Below, piece by piece: positions 35,854-44,640 of a stretch of DNA of 64,000 bases. The position numbers were made by a program, and so were the translations under genes. The notes under the pieces were generated by a model. The model ran no database searches and had not been told where the DNA came from. It saw nothing but the letters and a program-made list of their open reading frames with translations. Positions within the stretch are counted from its first letter, which is position 1. Each line of letters begins with the position of its first letter. Origin of the DNA: an uncultured SAR92 cluster bacterium (GTDB lineage: Bacteria > Pseudomonadota > Gammaproteobacteria > Pseudomonadales > Porticoccaceae); contig CABZOI010000001.1 in NCBI GenBank assembly GCA_902527245.1, positions 1-64,000 on the forward strand, in the 5' to 3' direction.

Positions 35854-35965
35854 TTACCATCTGTTGTAATCAAAGTTTTTGTTTATTATCTTTGCTTACT
35901 TTTTAGTCTGAAGCCTATTATTGTGTTTTGTGGGGCACACAAAAAGATTGTATGAGAGTTTTTTA

Positions 35966-37438
35966 ATGAATCGAAACCAATTTGATGATTTAGTTTCGCG
36001 TAATTTCAACAGAATCCCGTTTTTGAGAGAGATATCTGCAGATTTAGATACGCCTTTGAGTATTTATTTGAAGGTAGCTTCGGAGCCAAATACTTATTTA
36101 TTCGAATCGATGCAAGGTGGAGAAAAATGGGGTAGATATTCGCTCATCGGATTGTCCACGAATAATAGGCTTGAGCTTTGGGGTAATAAGCTCAGAATTA
36201 TTAAAAATGGCAAATTGCATAAAGAAACAAACAGTGAAGATCCATTAAACAAAGTGGAGGAATTTAAAAATTCTTTTAAAGTTCCAAAACTATCAAACAT
36301 GCCGAGATTTGCTGGAGGATTAGTCGGTTATTTTGGATATGATGTTGTAAGGTATGTTGAAAAAAAACTCGAAAACAGTATGCCTCCAGATGAGATGGAT
36401 ATTCCTGATGTGCTTCTGTTACTCTCTGAGGAGTTGATAATTTTCGATAACCTAGCTGGCACAATTACGCTTGTTGTGCACGCAGATCCGAGTGTTGATG
36501 ATGCATATGATCATTTTCATAGTAAGTTAGATGGATTGGAAAAAAAATTAGAGAGTGCCTCCATTGACACGAAACTAAATGACGTAAAGGGTGACAAGAT
36601 TTCTGAGCAATCTTTCGTCTCAAGTTTTGGAGAAGAACCATATAAAAATGCAGTCTTAAAAATTAAGGATTACACGCTTGCTGGTGACGTAATGCAAGTT
36701 GTTCCGTCTCAGCGGTTGTCAGCTCCATTTTATGATAAGCCCATCAACTTGTATCGTTCATTAAGGAGGCTCAATCCCTCTCCATATATGTATTATATGA
36801 ATCTAGGAGATTTTTATATTGTGGGTTCATCACCCGAAGTATTGGCTAGGCTAGAGGATGAGGAGGTAACCGTCCGTCCAATTGCTGGAACAAGAAAGAG
36901 AGGGGCTGATGCTAAGGAAGACGCAGAGCTTGAAAATGACTTGATGAAAGACCCTAAAGAATTAGCCGAGCACCTAATGCTAATTGATCTCGGAAGAAAT
37001 GATGTTGGCAAGATATCAAAGGCAGGGACTGTTGAAGTAACAGAAAAAATGATCGTTGAGCGCTACTCGCATGTAATGCACATAACTTCAAATGTTGTTG
37101 GACGGATTAAAGATCAATTTAGTGCAATAGATATAATAAAGTCAGTTTTGCCCGCTGGCACGCTCAGTGGTGCACCAAAAATTAGGGCTATGGAGATAAT
37201 TGATGAACTAGAGCCTGTAAAAAGGAATATTTATGGCGGTGCAGTAGGTTACATAGGGTGGAATGACAATATGGATATGGCGATTGCGATTAGAACAGCA
37301 GTGATAAAGCAAAATAAATTGCATGTACAAGCTGGTGGTGGAGTGGTTGCAGACTCAGATCCACAGATGGAGTGGGAGGAAACAATGAATAAAGCGAGAG
37401 CAATTATTCGTGCAGCGGAGCGTTTGGGAGACAAGTAG
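35966..37438 (+). CDS. trpE: Anthranilate synthase component I
   Basis: Converts chorismate to anthranilate using ammonia supplied by TrpG; first committed step of tryptophan synthesis. The 490-residue protein has the N-terminal tryptophan-binding region ([19 protein letters not shown] near residue 37), and the catalytic C-terminal domain with [32 protein letters not shown] and [18 protein letters not shown]. The ATG at 35966 is chosen for its fit to TrpE N-termini. trpG starts 1 base after its stop. I found no leader peptide with tandem Trp codons upstream, so classical attenuation is unlikely. Confidence 0.97.
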   Translation: MNRNQFDDLVSRNFNRIPFLREISADLDTPLSIYLKVASEPNTYLFESMQGGEKWGRYSLIGLSTNNRLELWGNKLRIIKNGKLHKETNSEDPLNKVEEFKNSFKVPKLSNMPRFAGGLVGYFGYDVVRYVEKKLENSMPPDEMDIPDVLLLLSEELIIFDNLAGTITLVVHADPSVDDAYDHFHSKLDGLEKKLESASIDTKLNDVKGDKISEQSFVSSFGEEPYKNAVLKIKDYTLAGDVMQVVPSQRLSAPFYDKPINLYRSLRRLNPSPYMYYMNLGDFYIVGSSPEVLARLEDEEVTVRPIAGTRKRGADAKEDAELENDLMKDPKELAEHLMLIDLGRNDVGKISKAGTVEVTEKMIVERYSHVMHITSNVVGRIKDQFSAIDIIKSVLPAGTLSGAPKIRAMEIIDELEPVKRNIYGGAVGYIGWNDNMDMAIAIRTAVIKQNKLHVQAGGGVVADSDPQMEWEETMNKARAIIRAAERLGDK

Positions 37439-37439
37439 A

Positions 37440-38018
37440 ATGATACTCATGATTGATAACTATGATTCATTTACTTTCAATATTGTCCAATATATGTCTG
37501 AGCTTGGTGCGAACTTAAAAGTTGTAAGAAATGATGAAATAACTATTAAAGAAATTGAAAAAATGAAACCCAATCAGATTGTTATTTCTCCAGGGCCTTG
37601 TACTCCAAATGAGGCTGGGATATCGGTTGATGTAATTAGAAGGTTTCATGCAAATATACCAATTTTAGGAGTATGTTTAGGTCACCAAAGTATTGCCCAG
37701 GCTTTTGGAGGAAGAGTAATTAGAGCAAAGAGGGTAATGCATGGCAAAGTTTCTAGTATTTATCACAACAACATAGGAGTTTTTGAAACATTAGATCAAG
37801 GTTTCACTGCGACAAGATATCACTCCCTGGTGATTGAAAAGAGCACTTTGCCTTCATGCCTTGAGATTACTGCATGGTGTCTTACCGACGACGGTGATTT
37901 TGAAGAGATTATGGGCATCAGACATAAAGAATTTCCAATCCAAGGAGTGCAGTTCCATCCAGAGTCCATACTTACTGAACATGGGCACAAATTATTGGAG
38001 AATTTTATAAAAGGATAG
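37440..38018 (+). CDS. trpG: Anthranilate synthase glutamine amidotransferase component II
   Basis: Hydrolyses glutamine and channels ammonia to TrpE; in some bacteria it is shared with aminodeoxychorismate synthase for folate. The 192-residue class I amidotransferase starts [13 protein letters not shown], has the nucleophile Cys in [15 protein letters not shown] near residue 80 and the His-Glu pair in [12 protein letters not shown] near 172. The ATG at 37440 lies 1 base beyond the trpE stop, and trpD follows 2 bases after its stop, so expression is coupled. Confidence 0.96.
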   Translation: MILMIDNYDSFTFNIVQYMSELGANLKVVRNDEITIKEIEKMKPNQIVISPGPCTPNEAGISVDVIRRFHANIPILGVCLGHQSIAQAFGGRVIRAKRVMHGKVSSIYHNNIGVFETLDQGFTATRYHSLVIEKSTLPSCLEITAWCLTDDGDFEEIMGIRHKEFPIQGVQFHPESILTEHGHKLLENFIKG

Positions 38019-38020
38019 CT

Positions 38021-39046
38021 ATGGAAATACGATCTGCATTAGACAAAATAATTCAGGGGCAAGACTTAAGTGAGCATGAAATGTTCGCTACGTTCACAAA
38101 GATTATGTCTGGTGAAGCAACTGATACTCAGATAGGTGCGTTGTTGGTGGCAATGCGAATGAAAGGAGAGACAATTGACGAGATATCGGGAGCAGTAAAT
38201 GCGATGAGATCACTTTCCACAAAAGTAGAGATTGATACAGAGAACGCAGTTGATATTGTTGGCACAGGTGGTGACGGTGCAAACTTATTTAATGTTTCTA
38301 CAGCAGCCTCATTCGTTGTGGCTGCAGCCGGAGGAGTTGTCGCTAAGCATGGTAATCGTTCTGTCAGTAGTAAGAGTGGTTCTGCGGATGTTCTTGAATC
38401 ATTGAAAATAGGCATTAATTTGAATCCTGAGCAGGTAGCAGAATGCATCAATGAGGTTGGTTTGGGATTTATGTTTGCACCAATGCACCACAAGGCCATG
38501 AAGCATGCTGTTGGGCCTCGACGTGAATTAGGATTGAGAACAATTTTTAATATACTCGGCCCAATGACAAACCCAGCCAAGGTGGATCGGCAATTGATAG
38601 GAGTCTATGATAGAAAATGGTGCAGACCCATTGCAGAAGTAATGCGAAATATTGGATCTAAACATATTTTAGTAGTTCATTCTGAAGATGGTTTGGATGA
38701 GATTAGCTGTGCTAGCAGGACTTTGATCGTGGAGTTGAAAAATGGTGCTATATCAGAACGTGTTATTGGACCTGACGATTTTGGCATGAATAAAGTTTCT
38801 TTAAATAGCTTGGTTTCAAAAAATGCTGATCATTCATCGAAAATTATTACAGATCTCTTTTGTAATAAATCTGTTTTGGGTGAGGAAATTGTAACGATGA
38901 ACGCCGGTGCAGCGCTCTACGTATCGGGAATTGCAGATTCAATCTCTGCTGGAATTTCTTTAGCCAAAGATACTGTGCGATCAGGCAAAGCTATTTTGAA
39001 GGTTAAGGAACTCAGCGCACTTTCTTTAAATCTTTCAGATCAGTAG
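38021..39046 (+). CDS. trpD: Anthranilate phosphoribosyltransferase
   Basis: Transfers phosphoribose from PRPP to anthranilate. The 341-residue protein has the PRPP-binding motif GTGGDGANLFNVST near residue 82, KHGNRSVSSKSGSADVLE near 110 and the HHKAMKHAVGPRRELGLRTIFNILGP region near 155 (quoted in part: GPRRELGLRTIFN). It is a stand-alone TrpD, not fused to TrpG. Third gene of trpEGDC. Confidence 0.97.
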   Translation: MEIRSALDKIIQGQDLSEHEMFATFTKIMSGEATDTQIGALLVAMRMKGETIDEISGAVNAMRSLSTKVEIDTENAVDIVGTGGDGANLFNVSTAASFVVAAAGGVVAKHGNRSVSSKSGSADVLESLKIGINLNPEQVAECINEVGLGFMFAPMHHKAMKHAVGPRRELGLRTIFNILGPMTNPAKVDRQLIGVYDRKWCRPIAEVMRNIGSKHILVVHSEDGLDEISCASRTLIVELKNGAISERVIGPDDFGMNKVSLNSLVSKNADHSSKIITDLFCNKSVLGEEIVTMNAGAALYVSGIADSISAGISLAKDTVRSGKAILKVKELSALSLNLSDQ

Positions 39047-39056
39047 GGTTTTTATT

Positions 39057-39857
39057 TTGAGTAAAGACTTGCCAACTATTTTAAAATCAATCTTAGAATC
39101 TAAGCGTGAAGAGGTGATTGCTCAAAAAAAGAAATATTCTTTAGAGGATGTTGTGGAGAATTTAAAAAAAGCACCACGGATACGTCCATTTAAAACAGCG
39201 CTACTTGAGAAAGTAGAGCAGGGGTTGCCAGCGGTTATCGCGGAGATAAAAAAAGGTTCACCTAGCAAAGGAATTTTATGTGAAAGGTTTGAGCCTCAAA
39301 ATATTGCTTTAAGCTATGAAGAAGCTAATGCATGTTGCATTTCAGTTTTGACTGATAGCCAATATTTTTATGGCAGCGACAATGACCTAAGTGAAGTTAG
39401 ATCAGTATCTTCATTACCAATCTTGCGGAAAGACTTTGTTATTGATGAATATCAAATTTATCATTCAAGAATGATTGGTGCTGATTGCATATTATTAATT
39501 TGTTCGGCACTTGATCAAGAAAAGTTAGTTCATTTTAATGATATTGCATTAAGTCTTCAGATGGATGTGTTGGTAGAGGTTCATGATATTGTTGAGCTAG
39601 AAGTTGCACTATCGTTAGAAAAGTCGATCATAGGGATAAATAATAGAAATTTGCATACTTTTGAAGAATCCCTAGATATCACTTTTAATCTAATTAATAA
39701 GGTTCCTGAAGGAAGAATTGTTGTTACCGAGAGTGGGATTAGAAGTAAGGAGGATGTGATTAGAATGCGCGAAAGGAATGTTAATGCGTTTCTAGTTGGA
39801 GAGGCATTTATGAGAGCCGAAAATCCAGGGGGGGAAGTAAAGCGATTGTTCTTTTAA
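39057..39857 (+). CDS. trpC: Indole-3-glycerol phosphate synthase
   Basis: Closes the indole ring from carboxyphenylaminodeoxyribulose phosphate. The 266-residue TIM barrel has VIAEIKKGSPSKGILCE near residue 60 with the catalytic Lys, LRKDFVIDEYQIYHSR near 122, LVEVHDIVELEVAL and VVTESGI near 221. It is monofunctional (no fused TrpF). The start is a TTG at 39057; no better in-frame start lies nearby. It ends trpEGDC; trpF, trpB and trpA are not in the window. The hairpins after the stop are oriented to end minus-strand rather than plus-strand transcripts. Confidence 0.96.
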   Translation: MSKDLPTILKSILESKREEVIAQKKKYSLEDVVENLKKAPRIRPFKTALLEKVEQGLPAVIAEIKKGSPSKGILCERFEPQNIALSYEEANACCISVLTDSQYFYGSDNDLSEVRSVSSLPILRKDFVIDEYQIYHSRMIGADCILLICSALDQEKLVHFNDIALSLQMDVLVEVHDIVELEVALSLEKSIIGINNRNLHTFEESLDITFNLINKVPEGRIVVTESGIRSKEDVIRMRERNVNAFLVGEAFMRAENPGGEVKRLFF

Positions 39858-39944
39858 AAAAAAGGGACCCTAGTGGGTCCCTTGAAAAAATCCTTTGCAG
39901 GATTAAGAGGGGTTCGTGAATTAAAAGCGACGCTTTTAATTAAG
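39856..39944 (-). ncRNA. Candidate small RNA, three hairpins
   Basis: Read on the minus strand this roughly 89-base element has a perfect 10-bp hairpin (39941-39919, arms AATTAAAAGC / GCTTTTAATT around a 3-base loop) right at its 5' end, an unpaired C-rich stretch (ACGAACCCCTC), a 6-bp hairpin (39904-39889, AATCCT-GCAA-AGGATT), and a 9-bp hairpin (39883-39862, AAGGGACCC-acta-GGGTCCCTT) running into a T run, the hallmark of an intrinsic terminator. A promoter-like pair lies immediately upstream (39951-39979). No reading frame of note is present. It lies between trpC and a divergent LysR gene. The alternative is a terminator that only stops antisense transcription into trp. Confidence 0.5.
39862..39883 (-). 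terminator. Intrinsic terminator, minus orientation, downstream of trpC
   Basis: Nine-base-pair perfect stem with a 4-base loop. On the minus strand it is followed by T residues at 39861-39856. On the plus strand it is followed only by G and an A run, so it fits a minus-strand transcript better than the trp mRNA. Confidence 0.75.
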
Positions 39945-39950
39945 TAAATT

Positions 39951-39979
39951 ATCATAGGAGGAGTCTAGATATAACGCAA
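39951..39979 (-). promoter_or_regulatory. Candidate promoter of the small RNA
   Basis: On the minus strand TTGCGT (39979-39974) and TATGAT (39956-39951) are separated by exactly 17 bases. The -10 element matches 5 of 6 consensus positions; the -35 matches 3 of 6. The predicted start near 39944 lies 3 bases before the first hairpin. Two copies of GCATTAT (39982-39988 and 39991-39997) and an inverted ATTATGC (39999-40005) lie just upstream and could bind a regulator. Confidence 0.45.
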
Positions 39980-40083
39980 ATGCATTATTCGCATTATAAT
40001 TATGCAATTTTGTTATAACCTGGTAAGCTCTTGCCAGTATTAGATTTGTCATATCTACCTTAATTTTCAGGAGCTATCAAAAA

Positions 40084-41052
40084 TTGAATTTACAGAAATT
40101 ATCTCGTTTGGATCTTAACTTATTGGTCGCTCTACAAGCTTTGCTAGAGGAAAAAAGTGTTACAAAAGCTGCATCAAGATTATTTATCAGTCAGCCTGCA
40201 ATGAGTCGAGTTTTACAGAAATTGCGTTATCAACTCGATGATCCACTTTTCACCAGAACTGGAAACGAATTGATTCCAACTCCTAAAGCAAGAGAGTTGC
40301 AACATAAATTACCCAGCCTTTTGGATAATATTTTAGATCTAGTTGATGATGGGAAATTTGACCCGGGGAAATATGTAGGAGAAATAAGAATTGCGGTTCC
40401 AGAGTTTGTTGCAACGTCATTAATTTCTAAATTAATATCTCTGGTGACAAAAGAAGCGCCAGGTTTGGTTCTGTCTGTGTCCGGTGGAAGTGAGTCTGTC
40501 GACCGCGATCTCTCAGAAGGGCAATTAGATTTTACAATTGACATCAATCGACCATTCTCAGATGAATTGATGAGTATGCCGCTTGCAGTTTATATACCGT
40601 GCATTTGGATGAGAAAAAAACACCCACTTTCCGGTTTTGAAACGTTGACACTTGATCAGATAATTCAATTTCCTTTTGTTCAATATTTCTTGCTTATCTC
40701 TAAAACCGTAACTGCGAGTACTGATGCACGTTTCGATAAAGCGCTGAGGTCTCTCGGTATGAACCGGAGAAAGGCACTCGTAACTAATCAACTTGTTACA
40801 GCTATCGAAACAGTAAGTACTAGTGATTGTTTGATGGTTGCAACACAAAAAGACTTTCTTATTGAGAGAGAGAGGTATGAAATAGTGACTAAACCATTTC
40901 CAAAAAAACTTCCTCATGATGGCAGCATAAACCTTGTTTTACTTCAACACCAAAGAACATCCGGCTCTGCAATACACCTCTGGATCGCAGAGAAGATTAT
41001 TAAGATAGTAAAAGACTTAGAGGGCGTTGAAAATTTGGCATCTACTCTATAA
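40084..41052 (+). CDS. LysR family transcriptional regulator
   Basis: DNA-binding regulator with an N-terminal winged helix-turn-helix (about residues 9-66: LDLNLLVALQALLEEKSVTK onward, including SQPAMSRVLQKLR) and a C-terminal effector-binding domain. The 322-residue length is typical. The sequence (LARL-type LNLLVAL, DPLFTRTGNELIPTP) resembles the NodD/NahR-like and PcaQ/LeuO-like group; the effector is unknown. The start is a TTG at 40084 with AGGAG 10 bases upstream. LysR regulators usually control a divergent neighbour, and here that neighbour would be the candidate small RNA. Its end overlaps the YwaF-like gene by 11 bases. Confidence 0.9.
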   Translation: MNLQKLSRLDLNLLVALQALLEEKSVTKAASRLFISQPAMSRVLQKLRYQLDDPLFTRTGNELIPTPKARELQHKLPSLLDNILDLVDDGKFDPGKYVGEIRIAVPEFVATSLISKLISLVTKEAPGLVLSVSGGSESVDRDLSEGQLDFTIDINRPFSDELMSMPLAVYIPCIWMRKKHPLSGFETLTLDQIIQFPFVQYFLLISKTVTASTDARFDKALRSLGMNRRKALVTNQLVTAIETVSTSDCLMVATQKDFLIERERYEIVTKPFPKKLPHDGSINLVLLQHQRTSGSAIHLWIAEKIIKIVKDLEGVENLASTL

Positions 41053-41767
41053 ACGAGTGTTTTAAGTAAAATCTTCTTATTAAAAATATGGGCAGATATG
41101 CCAATGCAAAAAATAACATCACTAAGAACTCAGTTACTATGATGTAATATGGCCATGGCCCAAAAAGATCCAGTAATGATGCGGTTTCGGGTTTGCTGAC
41201 TAGATAAAAATAGTTTGCTGACAAGCTAAGATTGATTGGGATAAGAGTAAGCAAATATAAATTAAGCCATCCAAAACTATACAAAATACCCTTAAATGTG
41301 GGATAAATCTTGAATGCTACTAAATGGTGAATTACAACAATAATAAGACCGCAGTGCACGATCCAATATTTAAAATAAGAATAGCTTGGATACTCTGCCG
41401 CAGCATCAGGCGTAAAGATTGCCTGCAATGTGCCAGAGAGAACAAAATAATAAATAATTTCAAAAATCTTTCTTCTTGGATTCCAAAAGATTAAAGGTGC
41501 AGCAAAAGCAAACAGGTTGCAAATAGATAATGGTAAGTCTTCCGAAAAAGAAAACCTATCAAAATAGATATGAATTAATGTCCACAAACACACCGTAAAG
41601 CTTAAAAAAATTGAGGAAGTTCTCGTCAGCTTTAGATTGGTGTTTTTACTAAGTTTGGGTGTTATTGAAAAAGTTAGCATAAGCACGATTAAAAAAATTA
41701 TTACCGCCACAAAATGTGAAGTTCCGAAAGGTTCAAAAGGTATGCTAAAATCAAAAAAAGGAGACAT
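41042..41767 (-). CDS. YwaF/TIGR02206 family membrane protein
   Basis: Integral membrane protein of unknown function, resembling the Bacillus YwaF (TIGR02206) family. The 241-residue chain has about six to seven membrane segments and the family-type features FGTSHFVAVIIF at the start, LPLSICNLFAFAAPLIFW near residue 77, GTLQAIFTPDAAAEYPS near 105 and DLFGPWPYYIIVTEF near 200. The ATG at 41767 is preferred over an in-frame TTG three codons upstream. It lies 10 bases downstream of purD on the same strand. Convergent and overlapping with the LysR gene. Confidence 0.78.
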   Translation of the reverse strand: MSPFFDFSIPFEPFGTSHFVAVIIFLIVLMLTFSITPKLSKNTNLKLTRTSSIFLSFTVCLWTLIHIYFDRFSFSEDLPLSICNLFAFAAPLIFWNPRRKIFEIIYYFVLSGTLQAIFTPDAAAEYPSYSYFKYWIVHCGLIIVVIHHLVAFKIYPTFKGILYSFGWLNLYLLTLIPINLSLSANYFYLVSKPETASLLDLFGPWPYYIIVTEFLVMLFFALAYLPIFLIRRFYLKHSFIE

Positions 41768-41777
41768 GTTAAACAAG

Positions 41778-43070
41778 TTAATTTTTTCTGTTTTTTTCTA
41801 TTGCTCGCCAACCAATATCGGTTCGATATTGTACGTTTTCCCAACTAATTTTTGACACAAGTTCATAGGCGGATGTTTTTGCATCCTCTAGTGAATCACC
41901 GAGCGCAGTCACACATAATACCCGTCCTCCATTTGTGACAAGGCGATTATCGGCAAATTTTGTACCTCCGTGGAATACCTTGTGACCATATTTTGATGAA
42001 ATGTCTTCTAACCCTAGAATTGGATGATTATTGGAATAGTTGCCAGGATATCCTCCAGATGCCATGACTACACCAAGTGATTTCTTGGTCTCCCATTCAA
42101 CTTTTTCTCTATTTAATGAATTATTGAGAGCAGCCATACAATGGGATACTAAGTCAGATTTAAGTCTTAAAAGCACCGGTTGTGTTTCAGGATCACCAAA
42201 ACGACAGTTATATTCGATTACTTTTGGAGTTCCATCAGCCGTTATCATCAACCCTGCATAGAGAAATCCAGTATAGTAATTACCCTCATCTTTCATACCT
42301 TTAAGTGTTGGTTTGATTACCTCGTTTATTATGCGTTGGTAAACGCGTTCAGTTACAACGGGCGCAGGAGAGTATGCCCCCATACCACCAGTGTTTGGAC
42401 CTTTATCCGCATCAAAAGCTCTTTTATGATCTTGACTGGTGGCCATGGGTAAAAATAACTCACCATCTGCAATCAAGATAAAACTAGCTTCTTCACCCTC
42501 AAGAAATTCCTCGATCACGACTCTTTTTCCTGCAGATCCAAACTCATTACCCGATAGCATGTCGGTTAAAGTTCTTTCAGCTTCTGATAAAGTCTCCGCA
42601 ATAATGACTCCCTTACCTGCAGCTAATCCATCGGCTTTAATTACAGCTGGGAATTTAGAGTTTTTTAAATATTCAATAGCCGATGTTAATTCAGTGAAAG
42701 TTTCATATTCCGCGGTTGGTATTTTATGCCTCTTTAAAAAATCTTTTGTAAAGCTCTTCGATCCTTCGAGTTGAGCGGCACCCTTGGTGGGGCCAAAGAT
42801 TTTAAGATGTTTAGATTCAAAATAATCACAAATTCCGTCTACTAAAGGTTGCTCCGGCCCTACAATGGTAAGTTCAATTTCATTGTCTTGAGCAAAGTTT
42901 GAGAGTTCCGCAAAATTCTCGGGATCGATAGCAACATTCTGAATATTGTCCTCAATTTGAGTTCCGGCATTGCCAGGTGCCACGTATACTTTTGATACCA
43001 TTGAAGATTGAATGCATTTCCAGCTTAATGCATGCTCCCTTCCGCCAGAACCAATAATAAGTACTTTCAT
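41778..43070 (-). CDS. purD: Phosphoribosylamine-glycine ligase
   Basis: Second step of purine synthesis, joining glycine to phosphoribosylamine with ATP. The 430-residue ATP-grasp protein shows LIIGSGGREHALSWK at the N-terminus, TIVGPEQPLVDGI near residue 65, the ATP-binding KADGLAAGKGVIIAE near 146, DEGPNTGGMGAYSPAP-type sequence near 215 and EYNCRFGDPETQ near 280. purH is the usual operon partner, and here a photolyase gene on the opposite strand separates the two. Confidence 0.97.
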   Translation of the reverse strand: MKVLIIGSGGREHALSWKCIQSSMVSKVYVAPGNAGTQIEDNIQNVAIDPENFAELSNFAQDNEIELTIVGPEQPLVDGICDYFESKHLKIFGPTKGAAQLEGSKSFTKDFLKRHKIPTAEYETFTELTSAIEYLKNSKFPAVIKADGLAAGKGVIIAETLSEAERTLTDMLSGNEFGSAGKRVVIEEFLEGEEASFILIADGELFLPMATSQDHKRAFDADKGPNTGGMGAYSPAPVVTERVYQRIINEVIKPTLKGMKDEGNYYTGFLYAGLMITADGTPKVIEYNCRFGDPETQPVLLRLKSDLVSHCMAALNNSLNREKVEWETKKSLGVVMASGGYPGNYSNNHPILGLEDISSKYGHKVFHGGTKFADNRLVTNGGRVLCVTALGDSLEDAKTSAYELVSKISWENVQYRTDIGWRAIEKNRKN

Positions 43071-43194
43071 TCAGTCTCCTTTCGATATCGATTTTATATT
43101 TAGCTGATGACTGTTTTAGTATAAAACTATAATGCCTAACTTATGCTAATCAGTAAATGAATCTGAAGAACTTTCGGTGACGTAAGTTTTTCCC

Positions 43195-44625
43195 ATGATC
43201 AATTCTTCAATCTCAATTTTATGGTTTAGGCAAGATCTACGATTGATAGATAATCCTGCTCTGATGGAAGCCTGCTTGAAGGGTTCCGTAATGCCAATTT
43301 TTATCCTCGATGATGAGTCTGCAGGAGAGTGGAAATATGGAGGAGCGAGTAGATGGTTCCTTTATGAAGCTCTGAATAATTTGAGCAAACAATTAGATCA
43401 CAAATTGTCAATTTTTCAGGGAGATGCGAAGGCTATTATTCCCGAATTAATAAAAAAAGTTGGTGCCTCTTCGATATATTGGAACAGATGTTATGAGCCT
43501 TGGTGTATTAAAAGGGATGCATTGATAAAAGGTAATTTAAAATCTGAGGGAATTACAGTTAAAACTTTTAACGCCTCTTTACTATGGGAGCCTTGGGAAG
43601 TACTTAAAAAAGACGGATCGCCTTATAAAGTGTTCACTCCATTTTATCGAAAAGGTTGTCTAATGAGTCAGCCGCCCAGATACCCTCTTGATACTCCTGT
43701 CGAGATGAACTTTTTGAGTTCTGATGATTGCAAAGATTTAAATACTTTGGGGTTGAAGCCAAGTAGTGATTGGTTCAAGAAGCTAGAGAATTTTTGGGAT
43801 GCTTCTACAAAAGGTGCACTTTCAAAGTTAAGCATATTTTTAGATAGTGCTTTGAGTGACTATAGAGAGGGAAGAAATTTTCCCGGTAGAAAATGTGTCT
43901 CATTTTTAAGTCCCTATTTGAGATATGGCCTTGTCTCCCCTAATATTGTTTGGCACGCAGCACTTTCCGCAAATCCTAATAATTTAGAAGACAAAAACCT
44001 AGATACTTTTCTAAGTGAATTAGGTTGGAGAGAGTTTTCTTACTACTTACTTTTTCATTTCCCTGATTTACCAACAACTAATCTGCAGAAAAAATTTGAT
44101 AGATTTCCTTGGAGAAGCAACGCTGAAGATTTCTTTGAAAAGTGGAAATGGGGTTTAACTGGATATCCTTTGATTGATGCTGGTATGAGAGAGCTTTACG
44201 AGACAGGATACATGCATAATAGACTTCGTATGGTAGTTGGGTCATTCCTAGTAAAAAATCTATTGATCGACTGGCGTTATGGAGAGCAATGGTTTTGGGA
44301 TTGCCTGGTGGATGCTGATTTAGCCAGCAATAGTGCTGGTTGGCAATGGATTGCAGGTTGCGGTGCCGATGCAGCACCATATTTTCGAATCTTTAACCCT
44401 ATTACCCAAAGTGAGAAATTTGATTCAGAAGGTATGTACATAAAACAACATGTACCAGAGCTGTCAGGCTTACCCTCAAAGTATATTCATGCTCCTTGGC
44501 AAGCACCGGAGTCAATTTTGAAAGAGAGTGGCGTAGAGCTTGGTAACAATTACCCATATCCGATTGTGGATATTAAGGCATCAAGACAAAAAGCGCTTGA
44601 GGCATTCGCTCAAACAAAAATGTAA
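43195..44625 (+). CDS. phrB: Deoxyribodipyrimidine photolyase
   Basis: Light-driven repair of cyclobutane pyrimidine dimers. The 476-residue protein has an N-terminal antenna domain starting SILWFRQDLRLIDNPAL and a C-terminal FAD-binding helical domain with GRNFPGRKCVSFLSPYLRYG (about residue 225), ELGWREFSYYLL (about 282), WKWGLTGYPLIDAGMREL (about 318), MHNRLRMVVGSFLVK and NSAGWQWIAGCGADAAPYFR near 385. These fit class I CPD photolyases. It lies alone on the plus strand between purD and purH, divergent from the former and convergent with the latter. Confidence 0.95.
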   Translation: MINSSISILWFRQDLRLIDNPALMEACLKGSVMPIFILDDESAGEWKYGGASRWFLYEALNNLSKQLDHKLSIFQGDAKAIIPELIKKVGASSIYWNRCYEPWCIKRDALIKGNLKSEGITVKTFNASLLWEPWEVLKKDGSPYKVFTPFYRKGCLMSQPPRYPLDTPVEMNFLSSDDCKDLNTLGLKPSSDWFKKLENFWDASTKGALSKLSIFLDSALSDYREGRNFPGRKCVSFLSPYLRYGLVSPNIVWHAALSANPNNLEDKNLDTFLSELGWREFSYYLLFHFPDLPTTNLQKKFDRFPWRSNAEDFFEKWKWGLTGYPLIDAGMRELYETGYMHNRLRMVVGSFLVKNLLIDWRYGEQWFWDCLVDADLASNSAGWQWIAGCGADAAPYFRIFNPITQSEKFDSEGMYIKQHVPELSGLPSKYIHAPWQAPESILKESGVELGNNYPYPIVDIKASRQKALEAFAQTKM

Positions 44626-44640
44626 TCAAAAAACAATATT

